Below, in pieces: positions 17,658 through 25,777 of a stretch of DNA of 64,000 nt. This DNA comes from Streptosporangium becharense. GTDB taxonomy: Bacteria; Actinomycetota; Actinomycetes; Streptosporangiales; Streptosporangiaceae. Numbering within the stretch: the stretch's first letter is position 1; every line of letters starts with the position of its first letter. The position numbers and the translations under genes are program-made. The notes beneath the pieces were generated by a model. The model had not been told where the DNA came from. It searched no databases and was given only the letters and a program-made list of their open reading frames with translations. The stretch is from the NCBI RefSeq assembly GCF_014204985.1, contig NZ_JACHMP010000001.1, forward strand, positions 5,518,001 through 5,582,000, given 5' to 3'.

Positions 17658-17698
17658 ACTCTAGGCCGACTCCACGAGGCTGTAAACGAAGCGCTTTC
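17658..17698 (-). promoter_or_regulatory. LPMO promoter with LacI-type palindrome
   Basis: Minus strand: -35 TTTACA (17681-17686), 17-bp spacer, -10 TAGAGT (17658-17663). Abutting the -35 upstream is GAAAGCGCTTCG with the 8-bp palindrome AAGCGCTT (17689-17696), the centre-CG dyad used by LacI/GalR-family sugar repressors such as CelR/CebR. This suggests cellobiose- or chitobiose-type control (inference). Confidence 0.65.
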
Positions 17699-17841
17699 CG
17701 CAGGAGGATCTTCCGGACTGTCGGCGCAGCTCATCGCGGGTGTGACGGGGTCACGGCGGATGAAAGGTTCACGGTTCGCCACGATGCCGAAAAGGGCCGC
17801 GCGCACGGGAGGGGAAACGCGGCACGCGGCCCGCCGGTGAA

Positions 17842-17886
17842 ATGGAGAAGGCCGTTCCGGGTGGTCACCGGAACGGCCTTCTCCAT
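17842..17886 (-). terminator. 19-bp perfect hairpin
   Basis: Arms 17842-17860 and 17868-17886 pair perfectly (19 bp, starts ATGGAGAAGGCCG) around a 7-nt loop. It lies downstream of the GNAT gene that ends at 18062 and could end its transcript; no T-run. The stem sequence seeds the degenerate repeats that follow. Confidence 0.6.
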
Positions 17887-17975
17887 CGGAACGGTCTTCC
17901 ACGCGGCGACCGGCACGGTCTTCTCCGCGGGAACGGCTTCTCTGCGGAACGGCTTTCTGCGCCGGAACGGCCTGC
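17887..17975. repeat. degenerate repeats of CGGAACGGCCTTCTCC
   Basis: Five imperfect copies of the hairpin arm follow it: near 17887, 17908, 17927, 17944 and 17961, spaced 17-21 bp, all in the same orientation. Intergenic 17701-18061 holds nothing else recognisable. Confidence 0.75.
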
Positions 17976-18061
17976 TGTGATGACCGACCGGCCATCTCCG
18001 GATGAGACGGCTCTTCGGCGGCTGCCGCGTTGCGGACCGTCACCCGGGCGGGTGCGCGGCC

Positions 18062-18544
18062 CTACCGCACGTCCTCCACGGCGGCCAGCTTCTCCAGCGC
18101 CGGGCCGGTGATCCGGTACGGGATCCACTCGTCGAGGGGGCCCGCGCCGAGCGAATGGTAGAACTCGATGGCCGGTGTGTTCCAGTCGAGGACCGCCCAC
18201 TCCAACCGGCCGTAGTCGCGCTCCACGCAGATCCGGGCGAGCTCGGCGAGCAGTTTCCTGCCGTACCCGTGCCCGCGGTGGTCGGGGTGGACGAAGAGGT
18301 CCTCCAGGTGGATACCGTGCTTGCCCACCCAGGTCGAGTAGGTCAGGAACCACAGCGCGAACCCCGCGACGTCCTCGCCGTCGACGGCGAGGTGGCAGAA
18401 GACGGCGGGGGAGTCGCCGAACAACGCGTCGTGGAGCATCTCGGGGGTGGTCTCGACCTTGTCCAGCGCCTTCTCGTACTCCGCCAGTTTGCGGATCATG
18501 TCGATGATCGCCGGAACGTCGGCCGGTGTCGCAGGTCGAATCAT
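18062..18544 (-). CDS. GNAT acetyltransferase (diamine acetyltransferase-like)
   Basis: 160 residues, resembling SSAT/thialysine acetyltransferases: IRPATPADVPAIIDMIRKLA start, LEDLFVHPDHRGHGYGRKLL acetyl-CoA loop (about 84-103) and the C-terminal WNTPAIEFYHSLGA motif (about 128-141). Likely acetylates a polyamine or other small amine. Minus-strand TAGACT (18551-18556) is exactly 6 nt before ATG 18544: leaderless transcript. Stand-alone gene. Confidence 0.93.
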   Translation of the reverse strand: MIRPATPADVPAIIDMIRKLAEYEKALDKVETTPEMLHDALFGDSPAVFCHLAVDGEDVAGFALWFLTYSTWVGKHGIHLEDLFVHPDHRGHGYGRKLLAELARICVERDYGRLEWAVLDWNTPAIEFYHSLGAGPLDEWIPYRITGPALEKLAAVEDVR

Positions 18545-18698
18545 CGACGCAGTCTACGCACTCCGGCCGGATGAACCCACCGGTAGAACGGTCGATCGCT
18601 ATCGGAACACCGCATACGGGGTCATGTAGCCGGACGGGGGACCGCTCCCGTAAGTTGTCTGCTGATCGAGTGCGGGACATCCAGGAAGGCGGACCACC

Positions 18699-18917
18699 AT
18701 GTCGACGGAGCCCACTGGTGAGCGGCTGACGGAGCTCAGGCAGGAGTTCGCCGCCATCGACTCCGACGGGGACGGCTACATCACCGAGCAGGAGCTCCGC
18801 GAGCGCTTCCCCGCCCTGCCCGCGGAGGCCATCGGGTCGCTCAGCCGCGACGCCGACTCCGACGGCGACGGCCGTTTCTCCTTCGAGGAGTTCGTCCGCC
18901 TGGTCGCCCACGACTGA
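18699..18917 (+). CDS. EF-hand calcium-binding protein
   Basis: 72 residues consisting of one EF-hand pair: loop 1 DSDGDGYITEQE (about 21-32) and loop 2 DADSDGDGRFSFEE (about 51-64), both with Asp at 1/3/5 and Glu at 12. Calmodulin-like small calcium sensors (calerythrin type) are frequent in actinomycetes. GGAAGG precedes the ATG. Partner unknown; cytosolic. Confidence 0.93.
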   Translation: MSTEPTGERLTELRQEFAAIDSDGDGYITEQELRERFPALPAEAIGSLSRDADSDGDGRFSFEEFVRLVAHD

Positions 18918-18956
18918 CCGTGCCCGGCGCCCCGGCCGGGGACCTGCCCGGCACGG
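18918..18956. terminator. inverted repeat between convergent genes
   Basis: CCGTGCC (18918-18924) pairs with GGCACGG (18950-18956), and the interior holds the smaller palindrome CCCCGGCCGGGG. It directly follows the EF-hand stop and faces the STAS gene. Weak evidence for a bidirectional terminator. Confidence 0.4.
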
Positions 18957-19037
18957 CGTCGGCCGGGGCGTGTGGAGAGAACGTGCGGGATCACGCGGAG
19001 GGAGGAGGGAACGAGAAGAACGGCCGGGGATGCCGGG

Positions 19038-19424
19038 TCAGCGGAAGGCGGAGACGCTTCCGTTGGAAGCCGCACGCCCGTGCGAGACCTCGCGGATCGA
19101 CTCCTCGACGCTGGGGTCGATGGGGAACGCCTCCCGCAGCCGAGTCAGGTCCAGCAGACGGCCGAGGAAGCCGTGGACGCCGGCCAGGCGCAGCCAGCCT
19201 TTCTGCTCGTAGGCGCGTCGCAGGCTGGTCAGCAGCACCCAGATGCCGGTGGAGTCGCAGAACCCCAGCTTCGCCGTGTCGACGATCAGGTAGGTGTGGC
19301 CGCGCCGCATCAGCTCGGCGAGTTTCTCTTCGAGCTGAGGCGCCGAGGACTTGTCCAGATCACCGAGAAGCGTTACGACGGAGAAGTGTGGATGGGCATC
19401 CACGGTGACGGAGAGTCGAGTCAT
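19038..19424 (-). CDS. STAS-domain anti-sigma factor antagonist
   Basis: 128 residues, SpoIIAA/RsbV-like. Core strand VVTLLGDLDKSSAPQLEEKL and the phosphorylation loop LGFCDSTGIW with Ser58. Such proteins bind anti-sigma kinases to release sigma factors of the SigB/SigF type, controlling stress or development. No cognate kinase or sigma gene is adjacent. A 30-residue C-terminal extension is present. Confidence 0.93.
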   Translation of the reverse strand: MTRLSVTVDAHPHFSVVTLLGDLDKSSAPQLEEKLAELMRRGHTYLIVDTAKLGFCDSTGIWVLLTSLRRAYEQKGWLRLAGVHGFLGRLLDLTRLREAFPIDPSVEESIREVSHGRAASNGSVSAFR

Positions 19425-19553
19425 CTTGCCCCACTGTCTGCGGCCGCTGGGAACAGCGCCCTTTTTGGGAGCCGCGCGTGGACAGAGCCACTACCCCACC
19501 GTACGCCCGTCGTTCGCGACAGTTCAACGGCCGGTGTGCGAGCACCTGGTCGG

Positions 19554-20306
19554 TCAGGGGGTGCGGGCACCCGCCTCCACAGGCTGCGCCGGACGCCGGT
19601 CTCCACCGGGGACAGGCCTGTCACCTGCGGCTCTGGCGTTCCGTGACCCTGCGTACGCGCCGGCCCTGGCGGTCCGCAGCCACCCGTACGGCCGCAGCGC
19701 GGGATGCCCGTTGAAGATCGGGTCGTACCCCCTGGGCTCGCCGGCGTCGCACGGCAGCGGAGTGTGCACGACCAGCCGTCCCAGCGGATGCCTGCGGGCG
19801 TGGTCGACGCCGAGCGCGAACTCCAGCGGCCTGTCCGCCACGGCCGCCACCAGGGAGTCGAGGTCCGCCGATATCCTCCGGCCCCGCTCGGCCGGGACGG
19901 CGAGGAGCCGCAGCGGCCCGTCCGGGTGGTCGTAGGAGATCAGCGTCGAGTAGACCGACGAGGAGAAGCCGAGGCTCGGGAACGGCATCCACCTCGGCCA
20001 GGTGCTCGTGGACATCAGAATGTCCAGGTCGCCCCCGGCGCCTCCGCCGCCCGGCAACCGCACGGCCAGTCCGAGCACGTCGGGCAGGGATTTCGTCAGT
20101 GAGGTCGCCCGCGACAAGCGGACCAGCGCCTCCCGCTCGCCGGGTTCGTCCAGGGCGGGCACCCCGAGACGGGGATGGTCCACCACGCGGAGTGTGGCGG
20201 AGAAGGAGGCGCCGTCCTTGTGCAACGCCCGGCCGCCCCGGGCCCGCGCGGTCCGGTAGGCCACCGCGCGCGCGATCTCCGCCAGGTCCGGCCGCCTGAA
20301 ACCCAT
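19554..20306 (-). CDS. catalase-like domain protein
   Basis: 250 residues of the short catalase-superfamily proteins often annotated phosphodiesterase in actinomycetes: GGRALHKDGASFSATLRV (residues about 24-41), VRLSRATSLTKSLPDVLGLAVRLP (about 62-85). Full catalases are about twice as long; the usual heme-tyrosine segment is not evident. Start ATG 20306 (GTG 20315 overlapping the upstream stop is the alternative; GGAGGAAG favours 20306). It is translationally coupled to the FAD-Rieske oxidoreductase gene, hinting at a redox role with it. The last 35 residues are low-complexity. Confidence 0.75.
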   Translation of the reverse strand: MGFRRPDLAEIARAVAYRTARARGGRALHKDGASFSATLRVVDHPRLGVPALDEPGEREALVRLSRATSLTKSLPDVLGLAVRLPGGGGAGGDLDILMSTSTWPRWMPFPSLGFSSSVYSTLISYDHPDGPLRLLAVPAERGRRISADLDSLVAAVADRPLEFALGVDHARRHPLGRLVVHTPLPCDAGEPRGYDPIFNGHPALRPYGWLRTARAGAYAGSRNARAAGDRPVPGGDRRPAQPVEAGARTP

Positions 20307-20311
20307 GGCTG

Positions 20312-22030
20312 TCACTTCCTCCCCGCGTCCCCGTCGGCGTCCGTGTCCGCGTCGGCATTCCCGGCCGCGTCCGCGTTCGTGCCCGCATTGGCGTTCCTCG
20401 TCGCGCCCGCGTTCCCGTCCGCGGCAACGCCCGTGTCCCCGTCGGCGTCCGCGGTCGTGTCACCTGATACGACCGTGTCCGTGCTGTCCGTGCTGTCCGT
20501 GCTGTCCTTGATGTTCCCGTCCGCGTCGACGTCGAGCCGCCGGAGGGGATCGACGGCGGGTCCCTGGAGCACGGAGCCGTCCACGCCGAACCGGGAACCG
20601 TGGCAGGGACACTCCCACGTACGCTCGGCGTCGTTGAAGCCCACGACGCATCCCAGGTGGGTGCAGACCGCCGAGACCGCGTGGATCTCGCCGTTCTCGT
20701 CGCGGTAGACGGCCGAGCGTCGGCCGCCCACCTTGAGGACCGCGCCTTGTCCCCGTCCGAGGTCGGCCACGGCGCCGACCGGCCCCGAACCCAGTCGGTC
20801 ACCCACGAAGTGCTTGGCGACGGACGCCTGGAACTTCACCATCTGGGCCGCCTCCCGCAACGGGTGCAGCCGCCGGGGGTCGTAGAGCCCGCTCCACGGC
20901 CGCTCCTCCCCGCTGATCAGGGCGGCCAGCAGCAGACCGGACATGACGCCGTTGCTCATGCCCCACCCCCCGAACCCGGTGGCCACGTAGGCGTGCCGGG
21001 CACCGGGGTGCAGCGGCCCCACGAAGGGCAGCCGGTCGGTGGTGCCGTTGTCCTGGGCCGCCCACCGGTAGGTGATCCGGTCGGCGCCGAACCGTTCGGC
21101 GGTCCACGCCTCCAGGCGCGCGAAGCGCTCGCCGACCCCGCCGGTGCCGGGCTTGAACGACTCGCCGGTGACGATCAGCAGGCGGCGTCCCCCGTCGTAC
21201 GGCGCGGTGCGGACCGAGCGGGTGCCCTGCTCGGTGGTGATGAACATGCCGCCCGGGTCGCGGTCCGCGGGGATCGGCACGGCGACGACCAGCTCGCGGT
21301 GGGGCTCCATCCGGGTGAACAGCAGCGAACGGTCGAACACCGGGTAGTGCGTGGCGACCACTACGTCCCGGGCCGTGACGGTCGTCCCGCCGGCCGTGGT
21401 CACCCGGCACGGCGTGCCCTCGTCCAGTTTGACCACGCGGCTGTTCTCGAAGACGAGGGCCCCGCGGGCGGTCATGGCCTCCAGCAGCCCCAGCAGATAC
21501 CTGCGCGGGTGGAACTGGGCCTGCCCCTCCACGCGGACCGCCCCAGCGACGGGGAAGGGCAGCGGGGTTCCGGTGACGAACGAGGCCGCCAGGCCCGCCT
21601 CGCGCGCCGCCTCCGCCTCCGCGCGGACCTGCTCCAGGGTCTCGTCGCTCTCGGCGTAGGTGAAGGCGGGCACCGGTTCGAGATCGCAGTCGACGCCGAG
21701 TTCGGCGGTGGTCCGCGCGACGTGCTCGACGGCCTCCTGCTGCGACCGGGCGTACAGCCGCGCGGCCTCCGTCCCCGCCGACGCGCTCAGCCGCGCGTAG
21801 ATCAGGGTGTGCAGCGACGACAGTTTCGCCGTGGTGTGGCCGGTGACGCCCGCGGCGACGCGGCCGGCCTCCAGCACCGCCACCGACCGGCCCGCCCTGG
21901 TCAGCTCCCAGGCCGCGCTCAGGCCGGCGATCCCGCCGCCGACGACGGCGACGTCCACCTCCACGTCTCCCGTGGGTTCCGGGTACGGCCGGCCCGGTGC
22001 GGTTTCCAGCCAGAAGGAGTGCATCGTCAT
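20312..22030 (-). CDS. FAD-dependent oxidoreductase with C-terminal Rieske domain
   Basis: 572 residues. FAD Rossmann motif DVAVVGGGIAGLSAAWELTR (about 28-47), DAO-type domain to about 400, then a Rieske [2Fe-2S] domain with ligands CTHLGC and CPCHGSRFG (about 460-490). Glycine-oxidase-like architecture; probably oxidises an amine or shuttles electrons from FAD to the cluster. Residues 508-572 are a repetitive Asp/Ala/Gly/Asn tail (DSTDSTDSTDT, then DAD/NAD units) not seen in the family, arising from simple DNA repeats. RBS GGAAAGGG supports ATG 22030 (22024 alternative). Confidence 0.92.
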   Translation of the reverse strand: MTMHSFWLETAPGRPYPEPTGDVEVDVAVVGGGIAGLSAAWELTRAGRSVAVLEAGRVAAGVTGHTTAKLSSLHTLIYARLSASAGTEAARLYARSQQEAVEHVARTTAELGVDCDLEPVPAFTYAESDETLEQVRAEAEAAREAGLAASFVTGTPLPFPVAGAVRVEGQAQFHPRRYLLGLLEAMTARGALVFENSRVVKLDEGTPCRVTTAGGTTVTARDVVVATHYPVFDRSLLFTRMEPHRELVVAVPIPADRDPGGMFITTEQGTRSVRTAPYDGGRRLLIVTGESFKPGTGGVGERFARLEAWTAERFGADRITYRWAAQDNGTTDRLPFVGPLHPGARHAYVATGFGGWGMSNGVMSGLLLAALISGEERPWSGLYDPRRLHPLREAAQMVKFQASVAKHFVGDRLGSGPVGAVADLGRGQGAVLKVGGRRSAVYRDENGEIHAVSAVCTHLGCVVGFNDAERTWECPCHGSRFGVDGSVLQGPAVDPLRRLDVDADGNIKDSTDSTDSTDTVVSGDTTADADGDTGVAADGNAGATRNANAGTNADAAGNADADTDADGDAGRK

Positions 22031-22107
22031 GGTCAAGCCCTTTCCGGCCTGGATCCTCGTCGTGCCGACCGTTCGGAAACCGCCATACCCCCCTCCCGAC
22101 GCTGAAA

Positions 22108-22222
22108 CGGCGACACGCCGGCCGGGGCGGTGGCTCGCCTGCCGGAAAAGCGGCGACATGCTTGCCGGAGTGATGGCGCGCATGCCGGAGGCGGCGACAC
22201 GCCGGCCGGGGCGGTGGCTCGC
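22108..22222. repeat. about 42-bp tandem repeat x3
   Basis: Outer units 22108-22138 and 22192-22222 share 31 identical bases beginning CGGCGACACGCCGG; a degenerate middle copy starts near 22151. Fills the divergent gap (22031-22298) between the FAD-Rieske and acetate kinase genes. Confidence 0.85.
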
Positions 22223-22298
22223 ACGCCGGGCGGCGGTCGGAGGTCCGGTTCCGGCGGGCGGCTCGTTTGCCGGTCGCCGGCCCGGGCACGCGGCAGGC

Positions 22299-23570
22299 AT
22301 GGGAATCACTGATCCGGCGGTGCTCACCGTCAACGCGGGATCGTCGAGCCTCCAGCTCCACCTCGTCCGGGGCGACCGGGTCCTGCGCACCGAGCACAGT
22401 GAGCACAGCCCCGATCCCGGGACGTCCGCGCAGGTGATCGCGGACTTCCTCGACGCCGCCCCCGGCTGCGATCCGGTGGCGGTCGGCCACCGCCTCGTGC
22501 ACGGCGGCGAGGCCGTGCGGGAACCGACGGTCGCCGACGACGGCGTGCTGGCCGCGGTGCGGCGGTACGCCGACCTCGCCCCGTTGCACGTGCCGCCCGC
22601 GCTCGCGCTCGTCGAGGCCGCGCGGCGGCGGCTGCCCGGCGTCCCGCACGTGCTCTGCCCCGACACGGCCTTCCACGCGGCCCTGCCGGAGGAGGCCGCG
22701 ACCTACCCGCTGCCCGCCGAGTGGCGGAGCCGGTACGGGCTGCGCCGCTACGGCTTCCACGGGCTCTCCTACGCCTGGACGCTCCGGCGGGCCGCCGAGC
22801 TGCTCCGGCGGCCCGCCGCGACGTTGCAGGTCGTCCTGGCCCACCTCGGCGGGGGCTCCTCGGTGTGCGCGGTCCGCGAGGGCCGCAGCGTGGACACCTC
22901 GATGGGGTTCACCCCCCTGGAGGGGGTGCCGATGAGCAAACGGTCGGGCAGCGTCGACCCCGGCATGCTCATGTGGCTGCTGTCCGGTTCCCGGCTCTCG
23001 CTCGACGAACTCCGCGAGGGGCTGGAGCACCGCTCCGGCCTGCTGGGGCTCTCCGACGGCAAGTCGGGCGACACCAGGGAACTGGTCGACTCCGACGACC
23101 CCGCCGCCGCCCTGGCCTTGTCGGTGTTCGCGCACCGGGTCAGCCGGGAGATCGCCGCCGCCGCGACGAGTCTGGACCGGCTGGACGCACTGGTCTTCAC
23201 CGGGGAGATCGGCTGGGACCAGCCGGAGGTCCGCGACGCGGTCTGCCGCCGGCTCGCGCTCGTCGGCGTCCGCCCGCCGGTCCGGGACGCCGCTGATGCA
23301 GCCGATGGTGACGCCGACGGGCCGGTCAGCGCGCCGGACGCGGCTGTTCCCGTGCTGGTGGTCCGGCCGCGTGAGGAGCTTCAGCTCGCCCGCGACACCC
23401 TCGGCGTACTCGACCGCGCCTCGGAGGAACACCGCGAGGGCCCCGGGACGAGGGGAGACCGGCCAGACGCCGGGACGGAGACGGACGCCGGACCGGAGAA
23501 GGGTGCCGGGACGGAGACGGGCGTCGGGCCGGGAAACGGGACCGAGGCGGAGAAAGGGGGCCGGCCGTGA
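22299..23570 (+). CDS. ackA: acetate kinase
   Basis: 423 residues of the ASKHA fold. Motifs: VLTVNAGSSSLQLHL (residues 7-21), GHRLVHGG with the substrate Arg, DTAFHA with catalytic Asp, HGLSY, and the ATP site AHLGGGSSVCAV followed by DTSMGFTPLEGVPM; the C-terminal REELQLARDT is intact. Converts acetate + ATP to acetyl-phosphate. No phosphotransacetylase or phosphoketolase gene is adjacent. The last about 45 residues are a Gly/Thr/Glu-rich repetitive tail beyond the family end. Overlaps the next gene by 4 bp (GTGA). Confidence 0.93.
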   Translation: MGITDPAVLTVNAGSSSLQLHLVRGDRVLRTEHSEHSPDPGTSAQVIADFLDAAPGCDPVAVGHRLVHGGEAVREPTVADDGVLAAVRRYADLAPLHVPPALALVEAARRRLPGVPHVLCPDTAFHAALPEEAATYPLPAEWRSRYGLRRYGFHGLSYAWTLRRAAELLRRPAATLQVVLAHLGGGSSVCAVREGRSVDTSMGFTPLEGVPMSKRSGSVDPGMLMWLLSGSRLSLDELREGLEHRSGLLGLSDGKSGDTRELVDSDDPAAALALSVFAHRVSREIAAAATSLDRLDALVFTGEIGWDQPEVRDAVCRRLALVGVRPPVRDAADAADGDADGPVSAPDAAVPVLVVRPREELQLARDTLGVLDRASEEHREGPGTRGDRPDAGTETDAGPEKGAGTETGVGPGNGTEAEKGGRP

Positions 23571-24082
23571 AGCGTGATCTGGTGAAGGGGGCCGCGGGCG
23601 GAGCGTTCGCCACCGCGGTGATGAGCGTGGTGATGCTCGCCGGGACGCGGGCGGGCCTGATGCCGGACCAGCCGCCCAAGCGGATCGCCCGGGCGTTCCT
23701 CCCCGGGTACAAGCACCGGCCCAAGCAGGGCGAAGGTGTGCTGGGTGCGGTCACCCACTTCGGCTTCGGCTCCGGTTGCGGTGCCCTGCTGGCCCTGGCC
23801 TCCGGCGGGCGCCGCGTCCCGGTGGCGCTCGGCGCGGCCTACGGGCTGGCGATCTGGGTCGTCAGCTACCAGGGCTGGGTGCCGGGTCTCGGCATCCTGC
23901 CGCCGATCTCCCGCGACCGGCCGGGACGCCCGGCGGTGATGGCCGCCGGCCACGTGGTCTACGGGACGATGCTCGCCCTGGCGGTGAACCGGCTGCGCGC
24001 CGCTCCGCAGGACGGGCCGGGAACGGGGGGAGGCGACCCCGGTGAACGGCGGCCGGGGGCGGCGGAGACCTCCGTCTCCTGA
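23567..24082 (+). CDS. membrane protein, YagU/DUF1440-like
   Basis: 171 residues with four hydrophobic segments (about 8-27, 60-78, 84-102, 124-142), GAAGGAFATAVMSVVML at the start and a cytosolic-looking PPKRIARAFLPGY loop, resembling YagU/DUF1440-type proteins. The GTG start overlaps the acetate kinase stop, so the two are translationally coupled; a role in acid or acetate handling is only a guess. C-terminal 30 residues are low-complexity. Confidence 0.75.
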   Translation: MKRDLVKGAAGGAFATAVMSVVMLAGTRAGLMPDQPPKRIARAFLPGYKHRPKQGEGVLGAVTHFGFGSGCGALLALASGGRRVPVALGAAYGLAIWVVSYQGWVPGLGILPPISRDRPGRPAVMAAGHVVYGTMLALAVNRLRAAPQDGPGTGGGDPGERRPGAAETSVS

Positions 24083-24087
24083 CACCC

Positions 24088-24110
24088 CGCCCCGTCCGGA
24101 GAGCGGGGCG
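24088..24110 (+). terminator. short inverted repeat after the membrane protein gene
   Basis: CGCCCCG (24088-24094) and CGGGGCG (24104-24110) with a 9-nt loop, between convergent genes. No T-tract; weak terminator candidate. Confidence 0.4.
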
Positions 24111-24146
24111 TCCGTCCCGGACACCCGGTGAACGGTACGCCCGCCG

Positions 24147-24590
24147 TTACGAGGCCGCCATCGGGGTGACGGCCGACGAGCCGTTCGTAAGGGTCTGCGG
24201 CGACGCGAGCGCCTGTGTGGCGAGGGTCTGCGGCGCGGGCTTCTTGACGGTGCGCCTGGCCGCGGGCTTGACCGGGGCCTCCGGCAGGGCCATCGGGTCG
24301 ATCCGGCTGATCGGGTCGAGGCGGCCACCGTGCTCGTCGTGGTGGTCGGCGTCGGCGTCGTCGAACCACACGCCGCCGTCCGCGAGGTAGCGGAAACGGA
24401 TCGGCTGGTGTGCGGGCACGACGAGGCTCACCTGGTAGGTGCCGTCCTCCCCGCGCCGCATCGGGTGGGCGTAGGGGTCCCAGTCGTTGAAGTCGCCCAC
24501 CACGGACACCCCGCCGTGGCCGTTGCCCTCAGGGATGGTGAACGTGATCTTGACCTGCCCGTTCTTGGTGGGTTTACCGCGCTTGATCAC
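24147..24590 (-). CDS. CBM48/isoamylase N-terminal-like domain protein
   Basis: 147 residues. The central part (about 10-85) is an E-set carbohydrate-binding fold as in AMPK-beta/glycogen branching enzymes: KITFTIPEG, VVGDFNDWDPYAHPM (key WDP), and FRYLADGGVWFDDADADHHD. No catalytic domain. A Pro/Ala/Lys tail follows. GTG 24590 is preceded by AGGAGGAC. May bind glycogen or another alpha-glucan in the cytosol. The 312-bp gap upstream (24591-24902) shows no further gene. Confidence 0.88.
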   Translation of the reverse strand: MIKRGKPTKNGQVKITFTIPEGNGHGGVSVVGDFNDWDPYAHPMRRGEDGTYQVSLVVPAHQPIRFRYLADGGVWFDDADADHHDEHGGRLDPISRIDPMALPEAPVKPAARRTVKKPAPQTLATQALASPQTLTNGSSAVTPMAAS

Positions 24591-24902
24591 TGAAGTCCTC
24601 CTGACATCGCTGTCCGCCGTGCATGGTTCACCGTGATCTTGTTTGAGGGAAGACGTGAAGGTCACGCCGGCTCCCCCGAGCGTGCCCTCACGGAGGGAGC
24701 ACGAGCGGGAGATCGACGCCCGGTCACGACCGAGCCGTCGGTCCACCTGGTTGGTTACCGCGCGTAGCCATGCGACAACCCGGGCGGGGTGATTTTTGGC
24801 CCGCATCACGTGCGATCTTGACTTGGGGATGGGGGCGACCGTCTCCGGAGGGGATTGATCCCGGCGAAACGGACATCACCCGCCGTCGGTCAGGATGGTG
24901 GA

Positions 24903-25532
24903 GTGGACGCACAGCCGATATCCCTGCCCTCGCTGGCCGAGGACCTCGCCGACCGGGTGGCCGCGGCGCCTCGCGACTCCTGGGTACGGGTCGCGTTCGA
25001 CGGGGCCCCGGCGGCGCGACCGGGCGATCTCGCCGACGCGCTGACCGGCCCGCTCCGTCTCCGTGGCCGTGAGGTGCTCCGGGTCTCCGCGGACGACTTC
25101 CTGCGTCCGGCGTCGCTCCGGTTCGAGTTCGGCCGGACCGACCCGGACAACTTCTACACCGACTGGTACGACTACGGGGGCCTGGTTCGCGAGGTCCTGG
25201 CCCCGCTCGACCCGGGCGGGTCGGGGAAGGTGCTGCCTACGTTGTGGGACGCCGTCACCGACCGGGCCACCCGCGCGCCGTACGTCACCCTTCCCCCGGG
25301 CGGGGTGCTGCTGCTGGACGGCCCGCTGCTGTTGGGCCGGGGACTGCCGTTCGAGCTGACCGTGCACCTGTGGCTCTCTCCGGGTGCGCTGGCCCGGCGG
25401 ACCCCCGAGAAGTGGCGGTGGACGCTGCCCGCCTACGCGCGCTACGCGGAGGAGACGGCGCCGGCGCGCTCCGCCGACGTGGTCGTCCGCGTCGACGATC
25501 CCCGGCACCCGGCGCTGGTCACCCGGGTCTGA
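24903..25532 (+). CDS. uridine-kinase-like P-loop protein lacking Walker A lysine
   Basis: 209 residues resembling the uridine kinase/AAA fold: VRVAFDGAPAARPGDLADAL at the usual Walker A place, SADDFLRPASLRFEFGRTDP (about 64-83), DWYDYGGLVREVLAPL, and LLLDGPLLLGRGLP (Walker B-like strand). The GxxxxGK(S/T) P-loop is replaced by GAPAARPG with no lysine, so ATP binding may be altered; the same change occurs in actinobacterial relatives as far as I recall. GTG 24903 follows CAGGAT by 6 nt with no Shine-Dalgarno: leaderless. Confidence 0.78.
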   Translation: MDAQPISLPSLAEDLADRVAAAPRDSWVRVAFDGAPAARPGDLADALTGPLRLRGREVLRVSADDFLRPASLRFEFGRTDPDNFYTDWYDYGGLVREVLAPLDPGGSGKVLPTLWDAVTDRATRAPYVTLPPGGVLLLDGPLLLGRGLPFELTVHLWLSPGALARRTPEKWRWTLPAYARYAEETAPARSADVVVRVDDPRHPALVTRV

Positions 25533-25714
25533 CGGTCGGCCGCACGTGGTTTCCCGCATCTCCCGACGGCGTCACCGGCCCGTGTCACGGTTCCCGCACC
25601 TTCCGGCCGTCCAGGTGCGGTCGCCTCGTTCGGGTCTCCGGTTCCGGTCGCCCGGGTGCGGTCGCCCCGTTCCGGCCGCCCGGGTGCGATCGGTCCGGGC
25701 CCGCTCCGCCGGAA

Positions 25715-25758
25715 CGGTGAGGCGGGACGAGCCCGGCCGGGCCCGTCCCGCCTCACCG
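25715..25758. terminator. 15-bp perfect hairpin between convergent genes
   Basis: Arms 25715-25729 and 25744-25758 (CGGTGAGGCGGGACG and its complement) are perfect; the 14-nt loop contains the palindrome GCCCGGCCGGGC, so a longer cruciform is possible. Symmetric position between the ends of the uridine-kinase-like gene and the small membrane protein gene suggests a bidirectional terminator. Confidence 0.7.
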
Positions 25759-25777
25759 TCGCTCGATCGCGGGACCG

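Noticed and set aside
20799-23432. 877-codon minus-strand frame over acetate kinase and FAD-Rieske genes
   Set aside because: Shadow of real genes on both strands; no motifs.
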